Of a DNA stretch of 34,711 nucleotides, positions 16,540-24,693 are shown one piece after another. Under the pieces are notes generated by a model. It was not told where the DNA came from. It worked only from the letters and a program-made list of their open reading frames with translations, and did not search any database. Source of the DNA: an uncultured Nitrosomonas sp. (lineage in GTDB: Bacteria; Pseudomonadota; Gammaproteobacteria; Burkholderiales; Nitrosomonadaceae). Each line of letters begins with the position of its first letter. Within the stretch, counting starts at the first letter, position 1. Where the stretch lies: positions 1 to 34,711 of the forward strand of contig CASDLT010000032.1 in the NCBI GenBank assembly GCA_949281375.1, written 5' to 3'. The translations under genes and the position numbers were made by a program.

Positions 16540-18497
16540 TGTACGAACAAGTTTCGCATTCATTGCTCAACACCATACTCAATACGTTGCCCGCAGACCT
16601 GGTCAGATCTGATCTGCGTCATTTCTATACCCGCTTGGGGGCAAATTTTTACGCCATCTATAGCTTGATGAAACAATTGTATGGCCAGCGTGATGACTTT
16701 GATAGTCAGATGCAAACCCTTGTCGAAGTGATGGCCCGGCAGTATCAAAAGCGCAGCAAGACATTGCATGAGCTTGATCTGATGCGTGAAAAAAATCATA
16801 ACTGGTTTCTCGATCAACGATGGGTAGGCATGGCGCTCTACAGTGACGGGTTTGCGGGAGATCTCCACGGATTGCGCAGCAGACTTGGTTATTTTCAGGA
16901 ATTGGGAATTAACATGATACATATCATGCCTATTCTCAAATGCCCCGAAGGTGCATCCGATGGCGGCTATGCCGTCAGTGATTTCCGTCAGGTCGATCCT
17001 CGGGTCGGAAGTAATGAGGAGCTTGCAGCGCTAGCGGCGGATTTGCGCAAGCGCGAAATTTTGCTGATCCTGGATGTCGTGGTGAACCATACGTCGCGCG
17101 AACATGAATGGGCGCGGAAAGCACGAATGGGTGATCCGCTGTATCAGGCGTATTACTACACCTTTGCAGACCGGGAAATTCCTGAAATGTTTGAGCAGAC
17201 GATGCCGGAAGTGTTTCCTGAGACGGCCCCGGGCAATTTTAGCTGGGATGCCGAGATGCAACGCTGGGTGATGACGGTGTTCCATGATTATCAATGGGAT
17301 CTTGATTATCATAATCCAGCGGTATTCATCGACATGCTCGACATCATTCTATTCTGGGGCAATCAGGGCGTCGATATCGTTCGTCTCGACGCAGTGGCGT
17401 TCTTGTGGAAGAAAATTGGCAGCACATGTCAGAATGAGCGCGAATCCCATCTGATACTGCAATTGTTCAAGGATTGCGTGCAGGTCAGCGCCCCCGCAGT
17501 ATTATTCATTGCAGAAGCGATTGTGGCACCGGTGGAAGTCATCAAGTATTTTGGAGAGGATGCGATCAATGCCAAGGAATGTGAGATTGCCTATAACGCC
17601 ACGTTCATGGCGCTACTGTGGGACGCATTGGCTACGAAGAATACCCGTTTGTTGTGGCGCAGCATACAAAATTTACCTGCCAAGCTCGAGCGCGCAACCT
17701 GGTTGAATTACATTCGTTGCCATGATGATATCGGCCTGGGCTTCGATGATTCCGATATCGCGGCTGTGGGCTATGAGCCCAAGGCGCACCGGCGTTTCCT
17801 TATTGATTATTACACAGGCGGTTTTGCAGGATCTGACGCCCGCGGTATCGCGTTTGGTGAAAACAAACGAAACGGCGATGTCCGCATTGCTGGTTCGCTG
17901 TCGTCATTGGCGGGTTTGGAAAACGCTTTGCAAAGCGGAGATGCTGTCCATATCGAGCAGGCTATTTCCAGGATATTGTTGCTGCATGGGCTTATCCTGA
18001 GTTTTGGAGGACTTCCGTTGCTGTACTATGGCGATGAACTTGGAACGATGAACGATTACAGCTTTCGCGATAATGTATCCCGAAGCCATGACAGCCGTTG
18101 GGTCAATCGGCCCAAGCTGAATTGGAACAGGGCTGAGAAGCGACATGAGTCGGGAACGATTGAATACCGGGTGTTCACCGCGCTCAAAAAACTGATCGCC
18201 ATCCGCAAGGAAATTCCCGCGTTTGCGGATTTTAACAATCGCTCATTGCTGGACACTGCGGATGAACATATTTTTGCTTTCAGCCGCTTTACATTGCGCG
18301 ATGCGTCAAATCCGATCGTGGTTGTAGCTAATTTCGATGTTCAGCCGCATGGCATTGGCTCTGCCGAAATGGCCGGAGTAGGCGGTGCGCATCTGAATCA
18401 ATTCCGGGATCTCATCAGCGGAGAAGTGATCACGTTGCAAGATGACCAATTGATGATTCCAGGGTTGGGGTTTTATTGGTTGAGTGTAGGGCATTGA
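16539..18497 (+). CDS. ams: Amylosucrase (GH13)
   Basis: Transglucosidase that moves the glucosyl part of sucrose onto an alpha-1,4-glucan and releases fructose. With the ATG at 16539 the protein is 652 residues, close to the usual amylosucrase length. The catalytic residues are in place: nucleophile D284 (VDIVRLDAVAF), acid/base E326 (LFIAEAIV) and H395-D396 (RCHDDIGLGF). These sit close to D286/E328/D393 known for the Neisseria polysaccharea enzyme. The helical N-terminal domain (about 1-90) and the DGGYAVSDFRQVDPRVG loop are typical. Being co-transcribed with sucrose synthesis genes, it probably channels sucrose into glycogen-like storage; sucrose hydrolysis is the known side activity. Confidence 0.95.
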   Translation: MYEQVSHSLLNTILNTLPADLVRSDLRHFYTRLGANFYAIYSLMKQLYGQRDDFDSQMQTLVEVMARQYQKRSKTLHELDLMREKNHNWFLDQRWVGMALYSDGFAGDLHGLRSRLGYFQELGINMIHIMPILKCPEGASDGGYAVSDFRQVDPRVGSNEELAALAADLRKREILLILDVVVNHTSREHEWARKARMGDPLYQAYYYTFADREIPEMFEQTMPEVFPETAPGNFSWDAEMQRWVMTVFHDYQWDLDYHNPAVFIDMLDIILFWGNQGVDIVRLDAVAFLWKKIGSTCQNERESHLILQLFKDCVQVSAPAVLFIAEAIVAPVEVIKYFGEDAINAKECEIAYNATFMALLWDALATKNTRLLWRSIQNLPAKLERATWLNYIRCHDDIGLGFDDSDIAAVGYEPKAHRRFLIDYYTGGFAGSDARGIAFGENKRNGDVRIAGSLSSLAGLENALQSGDAVHIEQAISRILLLHGLILSFGGLPLLYYGDELGTMNDYSFRDNVSRSHDSRWVNRPKLNWNRAEKRHESGTIEYRVFTALKKLIAIRKEIPAFADFNNRSLLDTADEHIFAFSRFTLRDASNPIVVVANFDVQPHGIGSAEMAGVGGAHLNQFRDLISGEVITLQDDQLMIPGLGFYWLSVGH

Positions 18498-18576
18498 AGG
18501 GGTGTCGGCGTTGGATGTGCGGTGAATCCGGCTGTAGGTGAAAAGCGTTCAGCTAGATCATTTGATGTTATGTCGG

Positions 18577-18822
18577 TCATTTCGGAGAGGATTTCAACAC
18601 ACCACGAATGTTTGTGATTGCCAGACTGACCTGCAACAGGGCCAATGCCCATGCAGAGTGCGGAATTGCCCATATTAACCAGAGGAAATTGCTCAACAGC
18701 AGCAACCAGAATCCCCAGTTACGATTATCCTTTCTTTCTGCTCCAACATACCAGGCCGCCGTTATCGTAACGATCATTGCTGGCCATTGAATGAAGTTTA
18801 AAAGTTCATCAGAAATATCCAT
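18577..18822 (-). CDS. Small three-helix membrane protein, unknown function
   Basis: An 81-residue protein with about three hydrophobic segments (roughly 10-26, 35-53 and 57-73) linked by short charged loops, the first being GAERKDNRNWG. The Trp-rich pattern (NWGFWLLLLSNFLWLIWAIP) is common in small conserved inner-membrane proteins of proteobacteria, but no function is known to me. No clear Shine-Dalgarno site precedes the ATG. It is convergent with the amylosucrase gene, whose stop is 79 bases away, and no terminator is visible between them. Confidence 0.7.
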   Translation of the reverse strand: MDISDELLNFIQWPAMIVTITAAWYVGAERKDNRNWGFWLLLLSNFLWLIWAIPHSAWALALLQVSLAITNIRGVLKSSPK

Positions 18823-19293
18823 GAATTTTCGGTTTGAGAATGATTTTCTTCGATCGTACCATCAAGATTGCTGGGTAACTGTGTGCTTCATCACCAAAGC
18901 GTGTTGAAAAGTGCAGTATCTGACTATGATGCGTTGAACCCGGGCGATACGTCGATTTTTTCATGCAAGCTGATCTTCATTTGATTTTGCAAGATCTGGC
19001 AATCATTGATGCATGTAAATGCCGATTAATTCGGCGAACGAGATGAAGTGCAAGGCGCGCGGAACGCATCAATCGAGCCATATCGATACGATCTGCGCGG
19101 GAGTGTGGACCGCGTAACGAAGTGTTTCACTCATGCAGCGAATTAATTGGCGTTTTCCTGATTTCTGAAATTAATCAAACATTATTGCAACACGCTTTAA
19201 TTCCTTGATGCTACGGTTGAGCAAATGCAAATCCTTCTGTAAGTGCCGGTATTGCTCATGCCTTGAATTTTCGAAGATGGTAGGAGCTAATCA
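18823..19293. other. Gene-poor stretch holding repeat copy 2
   Basis: About 470 bases with no reliable gene. The middle holds copy 2 of the dispersed repeat. On the minus strand 19165-19285 is an open frame with a charged helical look but no start codon in a useful place; I do not call it. Confidence 0.4.
19021..19151 (+). repeat. Dispersed 130-bp palindromic repeat, copy 2
   Basis: 131 bp from GCCGATTAATTCGG to AATTAATTGGC, the two ends again an imperfect inverted repeat. Both ends have changed together from the copy 1 form (CTG/CAG to CCG/TGG), which keeps most pairing. The internal palindrome here reads AAGTGTTTCACT where copies 1 and 3 have AGCGATTCGCT: a C-G pair has become T-A, a compensatory change. 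This is the most diverged of the three copies. It lies 280 bases upstream of MEDS copy 2. Confidence 0.78.
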
Positions 19294-19398
19294 ATGGATG
19301 GATTGACTTTGGTAAAGGTTGTATCCGATGTAAATGGTTCTTCTCGTGTTCATTCGGATACGTTATTATTTTCGCGAAAGCGTCATTTTCTCGAATAA
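19294..19398 (+). CDS. Possible 34-residue protein upstream of MEDS copy 2
   Basis: A short open frame with AGGAG eight bases before its ATG, ending 32 bases before MEDS copy 2. The product (MDGLTLVKVVSDVNGSS..., ending RKRHFLE) has no signal peptide or membrane segment. It could be a real small protein, a leader peptide, or the remnant of the N-terminus of a larger gene. Only the ribosome site and the position support it. Confidence 0.35.
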   Translation: MDGLTLVKVVSDVNGSSRVHSDTLLFSRKRHFLE

Positions 19399-19430
19399 GC
19401 AGCGTTCCCTCAATTTTAAGTGAGAATAGT

Positions 19431-20123
19431 ATGAGTGAGCATCTGGCATGGCAAGAAACGGTGCTAAATCCTTTGGCAGGAAGTCACCTTCTGAAGATTT
19501 GCCGGGATGAAGCAATGCAGGCGGAAGCAGTCGCTTATTTTATCAAAGGCGGATTGCTTAATAATGAGCTGGTGATCATCATTGCACGGGCTACTCTGCG
19601 CAAAGCCATTATCTTCCATCTGAATGCGATGGGATTGAATGTTCAATTTTTCAAAAATCAAGGTCAACTCAAGTTCCTGGATGCAGATTTTTTATTATCG
19701 AGGATATTAATCAATGACATGCTGGAAAATCAGGTCATTCACGAATTGATCGTAAGTCCCATTCAAATTGCTCATCTCAAATATGGCAAAATTCGCGCAT
19801 TTGGCGAAATGGCGGATATTCTATGGAAAAGAAGACAGTATGATCGAGCGCTGCAACTCGAAAAATTATGGGATGAGTTATCCAAAGAATATCAATTTGC
19901 GCTGTTCTGTACTTATTTGACGGATAGCTTTGATGCCAGCGATTATGATGATTCGCTCGAACATGTGTGTAAAATCCATAGCCACCTGTTACCCCTTGAG
20001 CGCGAAGAGACGGCCTCCGCAGTCTGTGCAAAAGGCGAGGCAATCGATCTTTTCAGAGCGGCATGGGATCGTGTTGTTGAAAAAGTGGCGATAGCCGAAC
20101 AAACCCCCGAAATGCCCATTTGA
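19431..20123 (+). CDS. MEDS (DcmR sensory) domain protein, copy 2
   Basis: A 230-residue paralogue of the 6742-7434 protein, the same length and clearly alignable throughout. It keeps the family's AEAVAYFIKGGLLNNELVIIIARATLR, GQLKFLDADFLL and FGEMADILWKRRQYDRALQLEKLWDEL (split here) core better than copy 1, including the GEM.D.LW motif. No HTH, kinase or output domain is present. The two copies are 12 kb apart, each near a copy of the dispersed repeat. Ligand and partner are unknown; by family knowledge it senses a small molecule or acts in partner switching. Confidence 0.85.
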   Translation: MSEHLAWQETVLNPLAGSHLLKICRDEAMQAEAVAYFIKGGLLNNELVIIIARATLRKAIIFHLNAMGLNVQFFKNQGQLKFLDADFLLSRILINDMLENQVIHELIVSPIQIAHLKYGKIRAFGEMADILWKRRQYDRALQLEKLWDELSKEYQFALFCTYLTDSFDASDYDDSLEHVCKIHSHLLPLEREETASAVCAKGEAIDLFRAAWDRVVEKVAIAEQTPEMPI

Positions 20124-20155
20124 TCTCGGCTATTCTCGCAGCTTAGTGAAGGATT

Positions 20156-21073
20156 TCAAATTTGTTTTAAGGAACGGTCCCAGTACGGAATATCACCCAC
20201 GTGTTCTGACAAGAAATTAATGAAGGCGCTTATCTTGATCGGTAGATGCCGGCTGGGTAAATAGCAGGCATAAATATGACGCTCGATCGATAGATATTCC
20301 GGAAGGATCGCTTGGAGCCGACCTTTTTGTAATTCCATCCCGATCGTATACGTCGGTAGCAGCGCAATTCCTGTTCCATATAACACCGCTTGCGCAAGCG
20401 CGTCGTTATCATTAATGCGCAGAGTGCCAGATATCGGTACTTTGATCATGCCCTCTGGCCCGTTGAATCGCCAGTAGCCCTGTTCCGCAGATACTGCGCA
20501 ATCCAAGCAATTGTGTTGAGTCAGATCTTGAGGTGTTTTCGGCATGCCCCATTGTTGAAAGTATTGCGGTGTGGCGCACAATATGCGGCGCACGGGCGCT
20601 AATTTACGCGCCACTAGGTTGAGATCGGGTTCGTTGGTGACGCGAATCTGAACATCATAACCACCTTCGATGAGATCGCCGGGGTGATCGGTGATGGTCA
20701 GATCAATCTTGATTTTAGGATAACGTGCCAGAAAACAAGGTAGCGAGGGAGCAATGTGGCGGGTTCCGAATGAACTTGGAACACTCACTTTAAGGGTTCC
20801 CTGCGGTTCGGAATGCAGACTGTTGACTACCCGTTCGGCATGTTCAGCTTCTTCCAGTATGCGTGCCGCATGTGCCGAAATGGCAATGCCGGTTTCAGTC
20901 AGGCTGATATGACGGGTACTTCTGAGCAGTAGTCGAGTGCTGAGATCTTTCTCAAGCTTGGCCACCGCCTTACTGACGGCTGCTCGTGAAATATCCATAC
21001 GCCGTGCAGCTTCGGAAAAACTGCCTGCCTCTATCACGCGCGCAAAAATTATGAAAAGGTTCAAATCTTGCAT
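20156..21073 (-). CDS. LysR-family transcriptional regulator
   Basis: A 305-residue LTTR. The start at 21073 (MQDLNLFIIFARV) is preferred to an upstream in-frame ATG because it matches the usual LTTR N-terminus. Residues 1-60 form the winged HTH (GSFSEAARRMDISRAAVSKAVAKLEKDL, given in part), and residues 90-300 the periplasmic-binding-like effector domain (TLKVSVPSSFGTRHIAP). The pattern VSVPSSFGTRHIAPSL and ILCATPQYFQQWGMP is that of the large CrgA/PA2206-like group found beside redox enzymes, so the target is unclear. It is divergent from the 70-residue gene at 21407. Confidence 0.93.
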   Translation of the reverse strand: MQDLNLFIIFARVIEAGSFSEAARRMDISRAAVSKAVAKLEKDLSTRLLLRSTRHISLTETGIAISAHAARILEEAEHAERVVNSLHSEPQGTLKVSVPSSFGTRHIAPSLPCFLARYPKIKIDLTITDHPGDLIEGGYDVQIRVTNEPDLNLVARKLAPVRRILCATPQYFQQWGMPKTPQDLTQHNCLDCAVSAEQGYWRFNGPEGMIKVPISGTLRINDNDALAQAVLYGTGIALLPTYTIGMELQKGRLQAILPEYLSIERHIYACYLPSRHLPIKISAFINFLSEHVGDIPYWDRSLKQI

Positions 21074-21406
21074 AGTTTTATTGTATCCATTAAAGAAACA
21101 AAATGTTTCAAAATTTAGGGCTTCTCTTGAGTATATACTAACGATATGATCTCTTCCAAGGTAAAACAATTAATATTATATATTTTAGTTTAATAATTAT
21201 TCCCATTGTATTTAAATGGATAATATTAATAATTAGCCTTAGGGAACGTAATCTCTATCAATTAGAAATGATGTGTTGGCGATTGATTATTGACAATTTA
21301 ATTGTCAACCTGAGAGAGCGTATTGTAGATGGGGTTATTGATACGAGTTCTTGCATTTTTTGCTGGAGAGTATCGATGACCAGTTAGAGTTAATCAGGAG
21401 AAAATC
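21074..21406. promoter_or_regulatory. Divergent AT-rich control region with two LTTR-like palindromes
   Basis: This 333-base region separates the LysR gene from the 21407 gene. Two symmetric sites stand out: GAAAC-AAAAT-GTTTC (21095-21109), just before the LysR start, and TTGACAATT-T-AATTGTCAA (21290-21308), about 100 bases before the 21407 ATG. Either could bind the LysR protein (LTTR sites have T-N11-A symmetry). The rest is very AT-rich with no open frame. Confidence 0.45.
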
Positions 21407-21619
21407 ATGGAATTTAAAGACTTATTGAAATCACCGCAACTGTTTGTCGTTTATGCCATTACATTGCTTTATAGCATCACTTTTTCATTGGCGGCCATGA
21501 TTGCGCTATCCAATGACACTGTGCCGGGATACTCTCCAGGAATACATCAGGTGGTCGCGGAAGCTGAGATGTACAGTGGCGAGACTTTGCAGACGGCTCG
21601 AGATAACAGTTCGGCTTAA
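21407..21619 (+). CDS. Small single-helix membrane protein, unknown
   Basis: A 70-residue protein with AGGAG seven bases before the ATG. One hydrophobic helix spans about residues 12-34 (LFVVYAITLLYSITFSLAAMIAL); the rest, about 36 residues, is polar and probably periplasmic (GYSPGIHQVVAEAEMYSGETL). I do not recognise the family. The divergent arrangement with the LysR gene suggests that regulator controls it. It is followed after 93 bases by the DUF488 gene. Confidence 0.65.
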   Translation: MEFKDLLKSPQLFVVYAITLLYSITFSLAAMIALSNDTVPGYSPGIHQVVAEAEMYSGETLQTARDNSSA

Positions 21620-21712
21620 GTTTTGAGTCTGCCCTCGTGTTGAACATTAATATCAACTCAGATACACGAAAACATCACGAGGGCGCATGAACCTGGCAAA
21701 CGATCAAAGTGA

Positions 21713-22099
21713 ATGGCAAAAGATATGCATCATTTAACGGTCAAGCGAGTCTATGAAAAGGCTGAAGAAAATGAATATCGTATTCTGGTGGATAGATTGT
21801 GGCCGCGCGGGGTGTCGAAAAAAAGCGCCGCCATTGATCTGTGGTTGAAGGATATCGCGCCTTCTCCCGAATTACGCAAGTGGTTTGGCCACGATCCGGC
21901 AAGATTCAGGGAATTCAGCTCATGCTATGTTGAGGAGCTGGAAAAGACTTCCGCGGTGAGTACCTTCATCAATATCCTGGCAGAGCATGCGCAGGTGACG
22001 CTAATCTACGCTGCTAAGGATGAGGCTATCAATCATGCAGTGGTACTGAAGAATTACATTGAATCAAGGTGTAAAGCCCTAAAGCCCACTGCAAAATGA
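21713..22099 (+). CDS. DUF488 family protein (YeaO-like)
   Basis: A 128-residue cytoplasmic protein with the DUF488 signature: VKRVYEKAEENEYRILVDRLWPRG near the N-terminus (split: RVY...DRLWPRG), WLKDIAPSPELRKWFGHDP in the middle and VTLIYAAKDEAINHAVVL near the end. The family is widespread in bacteria and its biochemical role is not established. The ATG at 21713 (MAKDMHH) lacks a strong ribosome site, and the ATG at 21725 is an alternative. Confidence 0.88.
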   Translation: MAKDMHHLTVKRVYEKAEENEYRILVDRLWPRGVSKKSAAIDLWLKDIAPSPELRKWFGHDPARFREFSSCYVEELEKTSAVSTFINILAEHAQVTLIYAAKDEAINHAVVLKNYIESRCKALKPTAK

Positions 22100-22330
22100 A
22101 TCCATACATTTTTGCCGAGGGCGGGTAGTTTTACTGATTGTTCACGCAAATCCACATGTTTACAGTCATACCCTCCGTGGGTTGAACGTGATCCGCCAAG
22201 ATTGACTGTGACCTGCCACTGTTCATAGCCTGCTGCCTAAGAGAATTTCCCTTGTGACCGCTTTGACATCATAGAACGAATCCAAATCACTACCGATTTG
22301 ATCAATACAGAGATATTGGAGAAAAGATTA

Positions 22331-22624
22331 ATGACCCATTCGAGATTAATGAAGAAATTCGAGATTGTAGTTGGAACGCCACACCTCAACCATTTAATAG
22401 AATTATTGGAAAATACTGGTGTACGTGGATATACCATCATCAAAAATATTGGTGACCTTAATGTGGATGATGCCTGTTATACGGATAATGTCAGTCTTGC
22501 TGAGGAGAATGTGGTGGTCATTCTTGCGTGCAAAGAAGATCTGGCGCGAAAAGTGATCAATGAACTTCACCCGGCGATGCGTGGTTTTGATGGTTTATGC
22601 CTCATTTCAGATTGCTATATTTGA
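22331..22624 (+). CDS. Divergent PII-like signalling protein
   Basis: A 97-residue protein with the ferredoxin-like PII outline: KKFEIVVGTPHLNHLIELLENTGVRGYTI (in part), where PII has the KxxLxxVxxALxxxGxxGxTV pattern. The start at 22331 is chosen because GGAG lies 10 bases upstream; the longer frame would need a TTG. The T-loop region is short and lacks the uridylylated Tyr context. The B-loop RTGxxGDG motif is replaced by AMRGFDG, so classical ATP/2-oxoglutarate sensing is doubtful. It ends in CLISDCYI, with two cysteines five apart, recalling redox-sensitive tails of some PII-like proteins such as SbtB. No glnD, amtB or bicarbonate transporter is adjacent. Confidence 0.7.
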   Translation: MTHSRLMKKFEIVVGTPHLNHLIELLENTGVRGYTIIKNIGDLNVDDACYTDNVSLAEENVVVILACKEDLARKVINELHPAMRGFDGLCLISDCYI

Positions 22625-22698
22625 ACTGCCACTCGCCGTCAGGCTGGTAGAAAGTATCAGCGCAGTAGTAAGTTGAAGAACATATTGACAGTTTGAGC

Positions 22699-22734
22699 GA
22701 CAATCGTTAGGAATGCTCATCCCTATCGATTGTC
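22699..22734 (+). other. Hairpin between the PII-like and AI-2E permease genes
   Basis: GACAATCG (22699-22706) pairs with CGATTGTC (22727-22734), and inside it TAGG (22708-22711) pairs with CCTA (22722-22725) across a single T-T mismatch, leaving a 10-base loop. Only TTATTG follows, so termination would be weak. It could end the PII-like transcript or be an operator for the next gene. Confidence 0.4.
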
Positions 22735-22886
22735 TTATTGAAGTTGATACCGATGGAAGCAAGGCTGTGTGTGTTAGCGAACACGCTGTCATTTCCTTAA
22801 CTGTTATTCTTTCGGCATGACATGCCGCTCGCGAATCTCGATACACCCCGACGTCATCATTATTCCATCCTTCCTGCGTGAATCTA

Positions 22887-23966
22887 ATGATGCAAAAACT
22901 TGAAGAGCGAACCTTCGTGGTATTGCTTGTAATTACATCTTTATTATTTGTCTGGCTGTTATGGCCATTCTCTGCCGCTATCTTGTGGGGTACGGTACTG
23001 GCGATTGTGTTTGCACCTTTGCACCGACGTCTGCATGGTTCGTTGATATCAAATCCAAGTGCTTCTGCCCTTATTACCATTGCAATCGTTATTGTGATGG
23101 TGATTTTGCCACTGGCGATGATTGCCACCGCATTGATGCAGGAAGCAGCGGGACTATATGACATGCTTCATGCGGGCAAATTGGATTTTGGAATTTATTT
23201 TCATCAAGTATGGGAAGCTTTGCCAGCTTGGGTTCAAAATCTAATGGCGCAATCGGGATTAACTAATTTGAGTGCAGTGCAGCAAAAAGTTGTGATGGGT
23301 TTACGCGAGGGAAGTCAGTTTTTCGCTACACAGGTTCTCAGCGTGGGGCAATTTACGTTCCGCTTCATCATTGATTTTTGCATCATGATGTATCTGTTGT
23401 TCTTTTTGCTGCGTGATGGCGACTTGCTGTTCAGGAATATTCGCCAAGCCATTCCGTTACATGCGACACAGCAAAGAGCGATTTTCACGAAATTCACGAC
23501 GGTAGTCCGAGCTACCGTCAAGGGCGGCATTCTTGTGGCTGCACTTCAAGGCATGCTGGGTGGGATCATTTTCTGGTTTCTCGGCATACATGCCCCTTTG
23601 CTATGGGGCGTGCTGATGGCTTTTCTTTCGTTATTGCCCGCTATCGGTGCAGCCTTGGTATGGTTACCGGTGGCTATCTACCTGCTGGCGACGGGTGCGA
23701 TGGGCGACGGTGTGATTTTGATCGCCTTCGGCGCGCTGGTCATGGGGCTGGTGGACAATCTACTGCGTCCTTTCCTGGTCGGAAAGGATACGAAATTGCC
23801 GGACTATATCGTGCTGATTTCAACCTTGGGCGGACTTGAGCTATTCGGATTGAACGGCCTTGTTATCGGTCCCGCAATCGCAGCCTTGTTTATGGTCATT
23901 TGGACAATCTTTTCCGATATGCGGCAAGGCACTGACCGGAGTGGATCAGGCGATTATAGTGATTAG
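22887..23966 (+). CDS. AI-2E family / PerM-like permease
   Basis: An inner-membrane protein of about 359 residues with 7-8 hydrophobic segments: two pairs at the N-terminus, a soluble helical region about 120-200, then the remaining helices. The C-terminal signature GLVDNLLRPFLVGKDTKLPDYIVLIS (split: VDNLLRPFLVGK; LPDYIVLIS) and TLGGLELFGLNGLVIGPAIAALF is typical of the AI-2E exporter family (YdiK, PerM, TqsA). Substrates vary (autoinducer-2, Na+/H+ exchange, unknown) and cannot be set from sequence. GTG 22878 and ATG 22887 or 22890 are possible starts; none has a strong ribosome site. A strong bidirectional terminator follows. Confidence 0.92.
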   Translation: MMQKLEERTFVVLLVITSLLFVWLLWPFSAAILWGTVLAIVFAPLHRRLHGSLISNPSASALITIAIVIVMVILPLAMIATALMQEAAGLYDMLHAGKLDFGIYFHQVWEALPAWVQNLMAQSGLTNLSAVQQKVVMGLREGSQFFATQVLSVGQFTFRFIIDFCIMMYLLFFLLRDGDLLFRNIRQAIPLHATQQRAIFTKFTTVVRATVKGGILVAALQGMLGGIIFWFLGIHAPLLWGVLMAFLSLLPAIGAALVWLPVAIYLLATGAMGDGVILIAFGALVMGLVDNLLRPFLVGKDTKLPDYIVLISTLGGLELFGLNGLVIGPAIAALFMVIWTIFSDMRQGTDRSGSGDYSD

Positions 23967-24018
23967 CAGAAATGGTCGTACATGAATCAGCCAGCAACCT
24001 CAGCTACTCTCACAAAAA

Positions 24019-24048
24019 GAAAAAGGTTACACCGCTGTAACCTTTTTT
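24019..24048. terminator. Bidirectional intrinsic terminator
   Basis: A perfect 12-bp stem (24019-24030 with 24035-24046) around the loop CCGC, with T-runs on both strands. It serves the permease gene on the plus strand and the convergent SmbP-like gene on the minus strand. Confidence 0.92.
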
Positions 24049-24077
24049 TATGAATTGTGGATTGAACGACGTGATCA

Positions 24078-24416
24078 TCATTTTGCTGTCGATGCCTGCT
24101 TCAGATGCGCTAAAGCTTCCTGTGCAGCTTTTTTGGCCAGTTCTGCAGCACCCAGTTGACTCTCTTTGACGGCTTCATCCAATTTTTTGATGCCTTCATT
24201 CAGATGTGAGTCTGCCGCTTGCTCGGATTGGGCAGCTTCGGAATGCGTTTTCGCTTCTTCCATGTGTTGAGCAATCGACTTAACTTCGGTGGACTGTAAC
24301 GCCAGTTCAGTATGTTTGATGGCTTCGTTCAGGTGGGTTTCAGCGGCAATGGCTACGGTACCGCAAAAGATGAGGGCGATGCCAGCAGTAATGAATATTG
24401 GATGTTTAATGTTCAT
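24078..24416 (-). CDS. smbP: SmbP-like small periplasmic protein
   Basis: A 112-residue protein with a cleavable signal peptide (cut probably after AIAA, residue about 24). The mature chain is a four-helix heptad-like repeat, HLNEAIKHTELAL...QHMEEAKTHSEAA...HLNEGIKKLDEAV...AAQEALAHLKQA. This follows the small metal-binding protein SmbP of Nitrosomonas europaea, a periplasmic copper/metal binder. In SmbP many of these positions are His; here only about six remain in the mature chain, so metal capacity is likely lower or altered. GGAG seven bases before the ATG supports the start. Transcription ends at the bidirectional terminator. Confidence 0.8.
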   Translation of the reverse strand: MNIKHPIFITAGIALIFCGTVAIAAETHLNEAIKHTELALQSTEVKSIAQHMEEAKTHSEAAQSEQAADSHLNEGIKKLDEAVKESQLGAAELAKKAAQEALAHLKQASTAK

Positions 24417-24693
24417 AGATTGACTCCATAGTGATGAAATGAAATGCAGGGCTGGAAGGTGGGAATAAGCCCCGAAAAGAATGGCGTATCGTAGGAATGA
24501 ATGATTTATAAAAATTCCGACACTTCTTCTTTTTAATTAAAAAACAGTTTGCTTGAATGAGACGTCTATAAAACAAATGCCACTGTGCAAGCAACAATCT
24601 GTGCATTGCCGAACTGAATTCGTTAGGAAACAAGAAGAAGCTATCCAATTACGGAATGTTCACTGTCTGAATAGCTTCCAAGCCCGGGGCGGG

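Noticed and set aside
19165..19285. Minus-strand open frame with a charged helical product between repeat copy 2 and MEDS copy 2
   Set aside because: No start codon in a useful place and no ribosome site; frames of this length occur by chance.
22607..23164. 185-codon minus-strand frame opposite the AI-2E permease gene
   Set aside because: It lies on the complement of a clear permease gene and its composition (Ser/Thr/Ile/Cys-rich) is that of an antisense shadow.
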